A DNA stretch of 8,611 nucleotides from Calditrichota bacterium (lineage in GTDB: Bacteria > Calditrichota > Calditrichia > RBG-13-44-9): positions 1-8,611 of the forward strand of contig JAJRXE010000363.1 of the NCBI GenBank assembly GCA_024276455.1, read 5' to 3'. The stretch's first letter is position 1. Each line of letters starts with the position of its first letter. The translations under genes were made by a program, and so were the position numbers. The notes beneath the pieces are model-generated. The model saw only the letters and a list, made by a program, of their open reading frames with translations, was not told the origin of the DNA and did not search any database. This document shows, piece by piece, positions 1-6,473 of this stretch.

Positions 1-1131
1 AGACTGCCGGAAGGTTTCGAAATCATCGGGCACACGGCCAACTCGCCCATTGCCGCCATTGCCCATCGGGAGCGCAAAATTTACGGTCTGCAATTCCACC
101 CGGAAGTGTACCACACCACTCACGGGAAAGAAATTCTGGCCAATTTTCTTTTCGAAATCGGGGGGCTCAAGGGCGACTGGTCCACCGAATCGTTCATCGA
201 ATCCTCGGTGCGAAAAATCCGTGAAACGGTGGGAGCCAAGCGGGTTTTGCTGGGTCTGAGTGGCGGAGTGGACTCCAGCGTGGCAGCCGTACTGATTCAC
301 AAAGCCATCGGCGACCAGCTCACCTGCATGTTCATCGACACCGGTCTGCTGCGCGCCAACGAAGGCGCTGAAGTCGCCAGCGTTTTCCGCCACCATTTTC
401 ATCTGCAGCTGGTCACCATCGACGCCAGTGAACTGTTTCTGCAGCGCCTGAAAGGAGTGGTCGATCCGGAAGAAAAACGCAAAATCATCGGACGAACTTT
501 TATCGAGGTTTTCGAGCAAGAAGCGAAAAAATTGGGAGAATTCGATTTTCTGGCTCAGGGCACCCTTTACCCGGACGTAATCGAAAGCGTCAGTTTTAAA
601 GGGCCTTCCGCCACCATCAAATCTCACCACAATGTGGGCGGACTACCGGAAAAAATGAAATTCAAATTGCTGGAACCGCTGCGAGAGCTTTTCAAAGACG
701 AAGTGCGGGCGGTGGGCCGCAAGCTGGGTTTGCCCGAACCGCTCATCGGCCGTCATCCCTTTCCCGGCCCCGGACTGGCTGTGCGAATCCTGGGAGAAAT
801 TACAAAAGAACGTTTAGAAATTCTCCGACAGGCCGATAGTATTTACATTGAAGAATTACGGTCTCACAAATTGTACGATCGAATCTGGCAGGCATTTGCC
901 GTGCTACTGCCAGTTCAATCGGTTGGCGTCATGGGCGATGAGCGAACGTACGAGAACGTACTGGCTTTGCGGGCTGTTACCAGCACCGACGGCATGACGG
1001 CCGACTGGTTCGAAATGCCTTACCCGGTTCTGGCTCGAATTTCGAACCGCATTATTAATGAGGTAAAAGGAATTAATCGGGTGGTGTACGACATCAGCTC
1101 CAAACCCCCGGCAACCATCGAATGGGAATAA
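1..1131 (+). CDS. guaA: GMP synthase (glutamine-hydrolysing), 5' end missing
   Basis: Converts XMP to GMP using ATP and the amide nitrogen of glutamine, the last step of de novo guanine nucleotide synthesis in the cytoplasm. The frame is open from the first base, so the start lies outside the window: 376 residues are visible, against a usual length of about 510-525. The visible part opens near the end of the class I glutamine amidotransferase domain, where FHPEV carries the catalytic His and Glu (bases 94-108). The ATP-pyrophosphatase domain follows, with the P-loop SGGVDSS at visible residues 87-93. The C-terminal dimerisation domain comes next, including GRHPFPGPGLAVR, and the protein ends in the family's typical SKPPATIEWE. 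A GTG at 106 is only an internal Val codon and not a start. The gene ends in TAA, 17 bp before glmS on the same strand, so the two are probably co-transcribed. Identification is secure. Confidence 0.97.
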   Translation, partial: RLPEGFEIIGHTANSPIAAIAHRERKIYGLQFHPEVYHTTHGKEILANFLFEIGGLKGDWSTESFIESSVRKIRETVGAKRVLLGLSGGVDSSVAAVLIHKAIGDQLTCMFIDTGLLRANEGAEVASVFRHHFHLQLVTIDASELFLQRLKGVVDPEEKRKIIGRTFIEVFEQEAKKLGEFDFLAQGTLYPDVIESVSFKGPSATIKSHHNVGGLPEKMKFKLLEPLRELFKDEVRAVGRKLGLPEPLIGRHPFPGPGLAVRILGEITKERLEILRQADSIYIEELRSHKLYDRIWQAFAVLLPVQSVGVMGDERTYENVLALRAVTSTDGMTADWFEMPYPVLARISNRIINEVKGINRVVYDISSKPPATIEWE

Positions 1132-1148
1132 TCTAAGGAGAGAGATAC

Positions 1149-2981
1149 ATGTGCGGAATAGTTGGCTACATTGGGGATAAACAGGCCTATCCGATTTTAT
1201 TGAACGGATTGAAACGTTTGGAATACCGCGGGTACGATTCCGCCGGAATTGCCCTGCACCAGAACGGAAAGATTCACATCATCAAGCAGGTGGGCAAAAT
1301 AGCTGCCCTGGAAGAAGTTGTTAAGGAAGACGAAATGCAGGGCACCACCGGCATTGCCCACACCCGCTGGGCGACCCACGGAGAACCGAATGTCACCAAC
1401 GCCCATCCGCATACCGATTGTGGTGGGAACATCGTGCTGGTTCACAACGGAATCATCGAAAACTACACGGTACTGCGCCAGATGTTGCAGGAAAAAGGGC
1501 ACACTTTCCGCACCGAAACGGACACCGAGATTATTGCCCATCTGATTGAAGAATTTTACCAGAACGGTACCTCCTTCGAGGAAGCCTTCCGGCTGGCGCT
1601 GAACCAGGTAGAGGGTACCTACGGCCTGGCGCTCATTACCCGGCACGAACCGGGCAAACTTTACTGTGCCCGCAACGGCAGTCCCCTGGTCATTGGGGTT
1701 GGCGATCAGGAATACTTTGTTGCCTCCGATGCGGCGGCCATTATTGCCCACACGCGCAATGTAATTTACCTGGAAGATGGCGAAATTGCCGTGGTGAGCC
1801 GGGACGGATTTATTACCAAGACCATTCAGAACGAAGTGATTACCAAAAAAATTGAGAAAATAAATTACGATCTGGAGCGGATCGAAAAAGCCGGTTATCC
1901 GCACTTCATGCTAAAGGAAATTTACGAGCAACCTCGTACTGTGGCCGATGCCATGCGAGGCCGTCTAATTGAGGAAGAAGGGGTAGCAAAATTGGGCGGC
2001 CTCAACCAAATTCTCCACAATGTACTGCGGGCGCGTAAAATTTTCATTACCGCCTGCGGTACCAGCTACCATGCCGGTCTGATTGGTGAGTACATGATTG
2101 AAGAATATTGCCGCATTCCGGTGGAGGTGGAGTACGCCAGCGAATTCCGTTACCGCGACCCCATCATTCAGGACGACAATCTGGTTATTGTCATCAGCCA
2201 GTCCGGAGAAACGGCCGATACCCTGGCTGCTCTGCGGGAAGCCAAACGCAAGGGCGCCACCGTGATGGGACTGGTGAACGTGGTCGGCTCTACCATTGCC
2301 CGGGAAACCCACGGGGGCACCTACCTGCACGCCGGACCGGAAATCGGGGTGGCATCGACCAAAGCGTTCACCTCGCAGGTTACCGCCCTGGCCTTGCTTA
2401 CCATCATGATTGCCCGTACCAAAACCATGTCCGCCGAAGAAGGCCGACGACTGATTAAAGAACTCAAGCAGTTACCGCACAAAGTGGAACAGGCGCTAAA
2501 GACGGACTCCATCATTCAGGAAATCGCTCAGAAATTCAAAGACAAACGCAATTTCCTCTACCTGGGTCGGGGGTACAATTACCCGGTAGCTCTGGAAGGG
2601 GCTTTGAAATTAAAAGAAATCTCTTACATCCATGCGGAAGGGTATCCGGCAGCGGAAATGAAACACGGCCCCATTGCCCTGATTGACGAAGACATGCCGG
2701 TGGTGGTGATTGCCACTAAAGACAGTACCTACGAGAAAATCGTCAGCAACATCGAGGAAGTGAAAGCGCGGCAGGGGCGGGTGATTGCGGTGGTTTCGGA
2801 AGATGACGACAAGCTGCAGGATCTGGTGGATTACACTATTCCCATCCCGCAAACCGAGAATTTGTTTCAACCGATCATTTCAATCATTCCGTTACAGCTT
2901 CTGGCTTACCATATTGCGGTGTTGCGGGGCTGCGATGTGGATCAACCACGCAACCTGGCTAAAAGCGTGACGGTAGAATAA
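1149..2981 (+). CDS. glmS: Glutamine-fructose-6-phosphate aminotransferase (isomerising)
   Basis: Makes glucosamine-6-phosphate from fructose-6-phosphate and glutamine, the entry step to UDP-GlcNAc for peptidoglycan and lipopolysaccharide. The 610 residues match the usual length. The protein starts MCGIVGYIG, so Cys2 becomes the N-terminal nucleophile after Met removal. The glutaminase domain (about 1-240) has HTRWATHG at 71-78, Asn100-Gly101 and Asp125. The first SIS domain has ACGTS at 302-306 and SQSGET at 350-355. The second SIS domain contains the sugar-site stretch HAEGYPAAEMKHGP at 495-508. Lys605 in the terminal LAKSVTVE corresponds to the lysine that forms the Schiff base with fructose-6-phosphate in E. 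coli GlmS. The start is supported by AAGGAG at 1135-1140, 8 nt before the ATG. There is no room for a glmS ribozyme in the 17-bp gap after guaA. All key residues are present, so the enzyme should be functional. Confidence 0.98.
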   Translation: MCGIVGYIGDKQAYPILLNGLKRLEYRGYDSAGIALHQNGKIHIIKQVGKIAALEEVVKEDEMQGTTGIAHTRWATHGEPNVTNAHPHTDCGGNIVLVHNGIIENYTVLRQMLQEKGHTFRTETDTEIIAHLIEEFYQNGTSFEEAFRLALNQVEGTYGLALITRHEPGKLYCARNGSPLVIGVGDQEYFVASDAAAIIAHTRNVIYLEDGEIAVVSRDGFITKTIQNEVITKKIEKINYDLERIEKAGYPHFMLKEIYEQPRTVADAMRGRLIEEEGVAKLGGLNQILHNVLRARKIFITACGTSYHAGLIGEYMIEEYCRIPVEVEYASEFRYRDPIIQDDNLVIVISQSGETADTLAALREAKRKGATVMGLVNVVGSTIARETHGGTYLHAGPEIGVASTKAFTSQVTALALLTIMIARTKTMSAEEGRRLIKELKQLPHKVEQALKTDSIIQEIAQKFKDKRNFLYLGRGYNYPVALEGALKLKEISYIHAEGYPAAEMKHGPIALIDEDMPVVVIATKDSTYEKIVSNIEEVKARQGRVIAVVSEDDDKLQDLVDYTIPIPQTENLFQPIISIIPLQLLAYHIAVLRGCDVDQPRNLAKSVTVE

Positions 2982-3011
2982 GGGTTTCAATTACGGCAAT
3001 TCGAAAGAGCA

Positions 3012-3043
3012 GCCATTCCCCTAATTGCTGGAATGGCCTTTTT
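3012..3043 (+). terminator. Rho-independent terminator after glmS
   Basis: Perfect 8-bp stem GCCATTCC (3012-3019) with GGAATGGC (3030-3037), a 10-nt loop, and a run of five T at 3039-3043. It lies 30 bp after the glmS stop and upstream of the tRNA promoter region, so it should end the guaA-glmS transcript and isolate the tRNA gene. Confidence 0.85.
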
Positions 3044-3080
3044 CATTGAACCGGAATCCCGATTCAAAAGTAAAATCTAC

Positions 3081-3111
3081 TTGCGCAGGGCAAATCAATG
3101 CTTTAAATTTG
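3081..3111 (+). promoter_or_regulatory. Candidate promoter of the tRNA-Leu gene
   Basis: TTG at 3081-3083 is separated by 20 nt from TAAATTTG at 3104-3111, which matches the -33 TTG / -7 TAnnTTTG pattern described for Bacteroidota. Transcription would then start about 3118, a dozen bases before the mature tRNA 5' end. An alternative of the general sigma-70 type lies upstream: TTGAAC at 3046-3051, 19 nt, TAAAAT at 3071-3076. That spacing is longer than ideal. A promoter is expected here because a terminator separates the tRNA from glmS, but which one is used cannot be decided from sequence alone. Confidence 0.5.
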
Positions 3112-3119
3112 CCCCGCAA
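3081..3119. repeat. Inverted repeat overlapping the tRNA promoter region
   Basis: GGGCAAAT (3088-3095) is perfectly complementary to ATTTGCCC (3107-3114). The arms extend outward with TTGCG (3081-3085) pairing CGCAA (3115-3119), giving 13 pairs with a CA bulge at 3086-3087 and an 11-nt loop. No T-run follows, so it is not a terminator for plus-strand transcription. It coincides with both elements of the candidate TTG/TAnnTTTG promoter. It could be an operator, a leader hairpin if transcription starts at the upstream candidate, or chance symmetry. Confidence 0.6.
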
Positions 3120-3130
3120 AGATGGGAGCT

Positions 3131-3218
3131 GCCGAGGTGGTGGAATTGGCAGACGCGCTAGGTTCAGGACCTAGTGGGCTTTACGCCCGTGCGGGTTCGA
3201 GTCCCGCCCTCGGCACCA
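3131..3218 (+). tRNA. tRNA-Leu(CAG), 3' CCA encoded
   Basis: A complete class II cloverleaf. The acceptor arms are GCCGAGG (3131-3137) and CCTCGGC (3208-3214), with discriminator A at 3215 and an encoded CCA at 3216-3218. The anticodon stem CTAGG/CCTAG encloses TTCAGGA, with anticodon CAG at 3165-3167, which reads the leucine codon CUG. The long variable arm GGGC-TTTAC-GCCC identifies a class II tRNA. The T arm is GCGGG-TTCGAGT-CCCGC. The sequence closely resembles E. coli tRNA-Leu(CAG), including the D-arm GAATTGGCAGAC. It appears to be a single-gene transcription unit between two terminators. No duplicated tRNA 3' end is seen in the window, so there is no sign of an integrated element here. 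Confidence 0.98.
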
Positions 3219-3219
3219 G

Positions 3220-3255
3220 AAAAAGGCCAGCAAAAAGTTGGCCTTTTTCTTTTTT
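3220..3255 (+). terminator. Rho-independent terminator after tRNA-Leu, probably bidirectional
   Basis: AAAAAGGCCAGC (3220-3231) pairs with GTTGGCCTTTTT (3237-3248), including one G-T pair, around an AAAAA loop. T-rich sequence follows to 3255. It begins two bases after the CCA end. Because the left arm starts with five A, the complementary strand also shows a stem ending in a T-run, so it could stop minus-strand transcription arriving from the transporter operon as well. Confidence 0.85.
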
Positions 3256-3273
3256 AACTCGACCTAAACTTGC

Positions 3274-3309
3274 AGACACGTCCCAAAAAGCAAGATGAAT
3301 CTTGTGTCT
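3274..3309. repeat. Nested inverted repeats in the intergenic region
   Basis: The outer arms are AGACAC (3274-3279) and GTGTCT (3304-3309). The inner arms are CAAGAT (3291-3296) and ATCTTG (3299-3304), separated by two bases and sharing one base with the outer arm. A run of six T follows at 3317-3322, eight bases after the outer arm, which is too far for a classical terminator. Function is unknown; it could be an eroded terminator. Confidence 0.4.
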
Positions 3310-3429
3310 AAGCAGATTTTTTCCGGAACAATCACACTGAACTTATGGAGTAGCGATATTACCCGAATTTGTGCCTCTGCGGCTTCCCCCACAGTTATCT
3401 CCTCCCGGGAGAGTCCTTCCCTCAGCATC

Positions 3430-3459
3430 AAAAAACCTACTGCGAAAAACAGGGCTTTT
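3430..3459 (-). terminator. Candidate terminator of the ABC transporter operon
   Basis: Read on the minus strand, AAAAGCC-CTG pairs with CAG-(TA)-GG followed by T residues, with a 7-nt loop (TTTTTCG) and a run of six T (plus-strand A at 3430-3435). It lies just after the stop of the last permease gene. The stem is weak: the G-C part is five pairs interrupted by a two-base bulge. The bidirectional terminator at 3220-3255 could act as a backup. Confidence 0.45.
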
Positions 3460-3467
3460 ACCTAAAT

Positions 3468-4589
3468 TTACCCCACCCGCTTTTGGAATTTTGCCACTCC
3501 CAATCCCAGAATGCTAAAGCCAAAAAGCCCTAAAATTAAGGCATCCCTCCAGAGATAGCGCAGGCCGGAGCCTTTTAAAAAAATGTCTCGCAAAATGTAC
3601 ATAAAGTACCGCATGGGATTCAAATAGGTGAGCTTCCGTAGTAAAACCGGCATGTTTTCGATGGGAATGAAAAAACCGCCCATTAGAATCATGAATACCA
3701 TGACGAACCAGGAAAAAAACATGGCTTGCTGTTGAGACTGCGTCCAGGTGGAAATGAAGATTCCCAAACCGATGGTCGTGAACAGGTAAAGCAAAGAAAA
3801 AAACGCCAGCAGCAGGTAACTGCCGTTCATTTTAATCCCGAAACTTAAAACGGCAACCAGCATGACCAGAATCATTTCCACATAGGCCAGAATAAGGGCG
3901 GGAATAATTTTACCCAGCAATAGCTGGTGCCGTTTAAGCGGAGTTACCATAAGCTGTTCCAGGGTTCCCAGCTCCCGTTCTCGTACCAATCCCATGGAAG
4001 CGAACATCATGGGAATGATGGTGAGCAACACCACCACAATTCCCGGCACCATGAATTGCTTGCTGTCCAGATCCAGATTAAACCACATGCGTTCCAATAA
4101 GCGGAGTTGGTGAGTCGCCGGTGGGGTTCCCAGCCGCTGAAGTTGCAGCGCGATGTCCTGAGCGTATTCCGTTAAAATTTGTTGAGCGTAACCCAACGCC
4201 ACCCCGGCGGTGTTACCGTCCACCCCGTCCACTACAATTTGAAGCTGGGGACGAAGCCCCCGCTGCAAATCCCGATGAAATCCGGCTGGAATGAGCAGCG
4301 CCATCTGAGTTTGCCAGGCGCGCATCAAATCGCCCACCTGCCGGGGCGATTCGGCGTAACCGACCAGTTCGAATCGATCGCTGTTGGTAAACAGGCGCCC
4401 CACCTCCCGACTGCTCACACTGCGATCGTAATCCACCACCCCCAGCGTCAGGTGTTTTACATCGGTGGTAATGGTGTAGGCCAGTAAGAATAATTGCACC
4501 AGAGGCACCACAAACAGCAGGGCAATCATGTGGGGATCGCGAAACACTTGCAAAAATTCCTTGCGAATCATGTAAAAAATGCATTGCAT
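3468..4589 (-). CDS. ABC-2 type exporter permease (YbhR/YbhS-like), last gene of operon
   Basis: Membrane half-transporter of an ABC-2 efflux system, 373 residues. An N-terminal membrane segment at about 20-42 is followed by a large extracytoplasmic domain (about 43-178). Five more predicted membrane segments lie at about 179-200, 225-250, 256-280, 287-309 and 347-366. The family's cytoplasmic coupling stretch, REXEXGTLEQLMVTPL, is seen at 203-217. Start at 4589: GGAAGG at 4595-4600 on the plus-strand coordinates lies 5 nt upstream, inside the end of the preceding permease gene, whose stop is one base away. An in-frame Met at residue 7 (MIRKEF) is a possible alternative. It pairs naturally with the similar permease encoded immediately upstream, giving a heterodimer as in the E. 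coli YbhS/YbhR pair. The substrate cannot be read from the sequence; drugs, lipids or peptides are all handled by relatives. Confidence 0.9.
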   Translation of the reverse strand: MQCIFYMIRKEFLQVFRDPHMIALLFVVPLVQLFLLAYTITTDVKHLTLGVVDYDRSVSSREVGRLFTNSDRFELVGYAESPRQVGDLMRAWQTQMALLIPAGFHRDLQRGLRPQLQIVVDGVDGNTAGVALGYAQQILTEYAQDIALQLQRLGTPPATHQLRLLERMWFNLDLDSKQFMVPGIVVVLLTIIPMMFASMGLVRERELGTLEQLMVTPLKRHQLLLGKIIPALILAYVEMILVMLVAVLSFGIKMNGSYLLLAFFSLLYLFTTIGLGIFISTWTQSQQQAMFFSWFVMVFMILMGGFFIPIENMPVLLRKLTYLNPMRYFMYILRDIFLKGSGLRYLWRDALILGLFGFSILGLGVAKFQKRVG

Positions 4590-4590
4590 G

Positions 4591-5706
4591 TTAACCTTCC
4601 ATCGTCATGCGAAATTTTCGAATGGCAATCAAAAGCAAGATCACCGACATTCCCAGTAAAACGGCTGAGGGAGACACCAGATTCGCCAGGGTACTGCCTT
4701 TCAGGATGATTCCCCGCACAATGAGCAAATAGTACCGCGCCGGCACCAGGTACGAAAGGTATTGCAAAGCGACCGGCATGGAGGCAATGGGAAAAATGAA
4801 TCCGGACAAAAACAGTGTGGGTAGCATGGTAGACAACTGGGCTACCATCATGGCGACCTGCTGGGTCTGGGTGATGGTGGAAATTAAAATGCCCATGCTC
4901 AGGGCGGTAACAATGTAAAGCAAGGTTAGAAAAAACAACAGGACAATGCTGCCGCGGAAAGGAACATGAAAAACCCCGAACCCCAACAATAAAATAAGCG
5001 TTCCGATGAGGAGCCCCATGAGCACGTAAGGCAATACTTTTCCCAGTACAATATGGGCCGGTCGTACCGGAGAGACCAGAATCTGCTCCAGGGTGCCGGT
5101 TTCTTTCTCGCGGGTGATGGAAATGCTGGTTAACAGGGCCGAAACCATGATGAGCAGCAGGGCAATCAGGCCCGGCACGAAGAAGTAGGTGCTTTTCATG
5201 TCGGGGTTGTACAGGATGTTGCTGGTAATTTCGAAGGGTAAGCTGGCGCTCCGATTGTGTTTCTGATTAAAGTTCACCAGTACCTGATTACAGTAATTTT
5301 TAATCAGGGTGGCGGCATTGGCATCGGAGGCATCGATGAGAAACTGAAGTCCCACCGCCGGCGTCCGTTCAAACAGGCGGTCCAGCTCGGCGGGAATAAT
5401 CAGCACCACCCGGGCTGTGCGGGACTTGAAAAGGGCGTCAATCCGGGAAAGCTTCCCCGAATAGCCGTGTACCGTGAAAAACTTGCTTCCCTGGAATTCC
5501 TCGATGATCTCGCGGGAAAGGGGCGTTCGGGCCAGGTCCACCACCGCCAAATCCACGTTCTGGATTTCCATCCGCAGGGCGTAGCCAAACATGATAAGCT
5601 GCACCACCGGCATGATGAAAATAATGGCCAGGGTGCGCGGATCGTGCAAAATGTGCAGGAATTCTTTACGCGCGAAGGTCAAAATCATGCTGCGACGCCT
5701 TTTCAT
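4591..5706 (-). CDS. ABC-2 type exporter permease (YbhS/YbhR-like)
   Basis: Partner membrane subunit of the ABC-2 exporter, 371 residues. The topology matches its neighbour: a membrane segment at about 26-44, a large extracytoplasmic domain (about 45-174), then segments at about 175-196, 222-246, 253-277, 284-306 and 345-362. The coupling stretch TREKETGTLEQILVSPVRP is at 198-216. The frame is open for another 53 codons upstream, but the start at 5706 (MKRRRSMIL) is preferred. It is preceded by AGGAGG at 5714-5719 with a 7-nt spacer, and the ATG overlaps the ATPase stop in an ATGA arrangement. The upstream extension would cover the end of the ATPase gene and has no family resemblance. The two permeases are alike in layout and motifs but clearly diverged, as expected for a heterodimeric pore. 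Confidence 0.92.
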   Translation of the reverse strand: MKRRRSMILTFARKEFLHILHDPRTLAIIFIMPVVQLIMFGYALRMEIQNVDLAVVDLARTPLSREIIEEFQGSKFFTVHGYSGKLSRIDALFKSRTARVVLIIPAELDRLFERTPAVGLQFLIDASDANAATLIKNYCNQVLVNFNQKHNRSASLPFEITSNILYNPDMKSTYFFVPGLIALLLIMVSALLTSISITREKETGTLEQILVSPVRPAHIVLGKVLPYVLMGLLIGTLILLLGFGVFHVPFRGSIVLLFFLTLLYIVTALSMGILISTITQTQQVAMMVAQLSTMLPTLFLSGFIFPIASMPVALQYLSYLVPARYYLLIVRGIILKGSTLANLVSPSAVLLGMSVILLLIAIRKFRMTMEG

Positions 5707-6473
5707 GAACGATCCTCCTGCGAAGCGAATAAGTCGGGAGTCGTGCGGTGAAGAATTTCCACGAATACTCCCTGCATGGTGGACTTCCGGTAGCTTTCCT
5801 TCAGTTTCAGGGGAGAATCCAGCGCAATGACTCGCCCGAGATTCATGATTGCCACCCGATTGCAATATTCCGCTTCGTCCATGAAATGAGTGGTTACAAA
5901 AACCGTCTTACCCTGCCGGGCCAGTTCCTGAATGTATTCCCAGAAGGAGCGGCGCGCCCGGGGATCGACTCCGGAAGTGGGCTCGTCCAGAAACAAAATG
6001 GGCGGTTCGTGGAGCATGGCACATCCCAGCGCCAGCCGCTGCTTAAACCCCAGGGGCAAATTACGCGTCAGCAATCGCCGGTAGCGCTGTAAGTCGAGTT
6101 GTTGAAGCAGTGTTTCCCGCTTGGCGGTTATTTTTTCCCGGGACAACCCGTAAATTCCCCCGTAAAACTCAATATTTTCTTCCACGGTTAAATCTTCGTA
6201 AAGGGAAAATCGCTGACTCATATAGCCAATCTGCTGTTTGATGGCCTCGCTCTGGCGGTACACATCCAGACCATTCACCCGGGCCTCCCCTTCCGACGGC
6301 AGCAGCAACCCGCAGAGCATGCGAATCAGGGTGGTTTTGCCGGCCCCGTTGGGTCCCAGAAAACCGAAGATTTCGCCTTTTTTGACCGCCAGGTTCACCC
6401 GATCCACCGCGGTGAACGGACCAAACCGCCGGGTTAATTCCCGGGTCCACACGGCCAGGTTAGGACTGTTCAT
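5703..6473 (-). CDS. ABC exporter ATPase, second nucleotide-binding subunit (NBD2; YbhF C-half-like)
   Basis: Cytoplasmic ATP-hydrolysing subunit, 256 residues. Visible motifs: Walker A GPNGAGKT at 40-47, Q-loop Gln87 in YMSQRFSLY, Walker B ILFLDE at 159-164, D-loop SGVD at 167-170, and the switch His196 in TTHFMDEAEYC. The signature motif is degenerate: LPLGF at 139-143 instead of LSGGQ, followed by a normal KQRLALG. The same LPLGFKQR form is known in the C-terminal half of E. coli YbhF. The open frame extends 34 codons upstream, but the start at 6473 is chosen because family similarity begins there, a strong purine-rich ribosome-binding site precedes it, and its ATG overlaps the upstream stop (ATGA). 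With the first ATPase it probably forms a heterodimer driving the two permeases; this is inferred from E. coli YbhF having both halves in one chain. Confidence 0.93.
   Translation of the reverse strand: MNSPNLAVWTRELTRRFGPFTAVDRVNLAVKKGEIFGFLGPNGAGKTTLIRMLCGLLLPSEGEARVNGLDVYRQSEAIKQQIGYMSQRFSLYEDLTVEENIEFYGGIYGLSREKITAKRETLLQQLDLQRYRRLLTRNLPLGFKQRLALGCAMLHEPPILFLDEPTSGVDPRARRSFWEYIQELARQGKTVFVTTHFMDEAEYCNRVAIMNLGRVIALDSPLKLKESYRKSTMQGVFVEILHRTTPDLFASQEDRS
5714..5719 (-). promoter_or_regulatory. Ribosome-binding site deciding the permease start
   Basis: AGGAGG on the minus strand, 7 nt from the ATG at 5706. It sits within the codons for the last residues of the upstream ATPase (SQEDRS), so the same bases code for protein and recruit ribosomes. 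It supports the 371-residue permease over the longer open frame reaching 5865. Confidence 0.85.

Larger units (their letters stand above)
3256..3467. other. Intergenic region with no gene
   Basis: These 212 bp lie between the tRNA terminator and the end of the transporter operon. I see no open frame with a credible start, no RNA gene and no promoter. Structures present are nested inverted repeats at 3274-3309, a 10-bp palindrome CTCCCGGGAG at 3402-3411, and a candidate minus-strand terminator at 3430-3459. As transcription converges on this region from both sides, it is most likely 3' untranslated sequence. Confidence 0.7.

Noticed and set aside
1132..1148. glmS ribozyme or riboswitch upstream of glmS
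   Set aside because: Only 17 bp separate guaA and glmS, holding little more than the ribosome-binding site.
1197..1904. Long antisense open frame (235 codons) on the minus strand inside glmS
   Set aside because: It lies wholly within an unambiguous glmS gene, has no family resemblance and has low-complexity composition typical of a shadow frame.
3131..3467. tRNA-Leu as an integration site of a mobile element
   Set aside because: No repeat of the tRNA 3' end, no integrase and no change of character is seen beyond it; the terminator follows the CCA directly.
4213..4584. Second open frame (123 codons) on the same strand within the last permease gene
   Set aside because: It is an out-of-frame shadow of the permease, which has clear membrane segments and family motifs.
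5707..5865. N-terminal extension of the upstream permease (53 codons)
   Set aside because: It overlaps the end of the ATPase gene in another frame, lacks permease features, and a strong ribosome-binding site and ATGA overlap favour the start at 5706.
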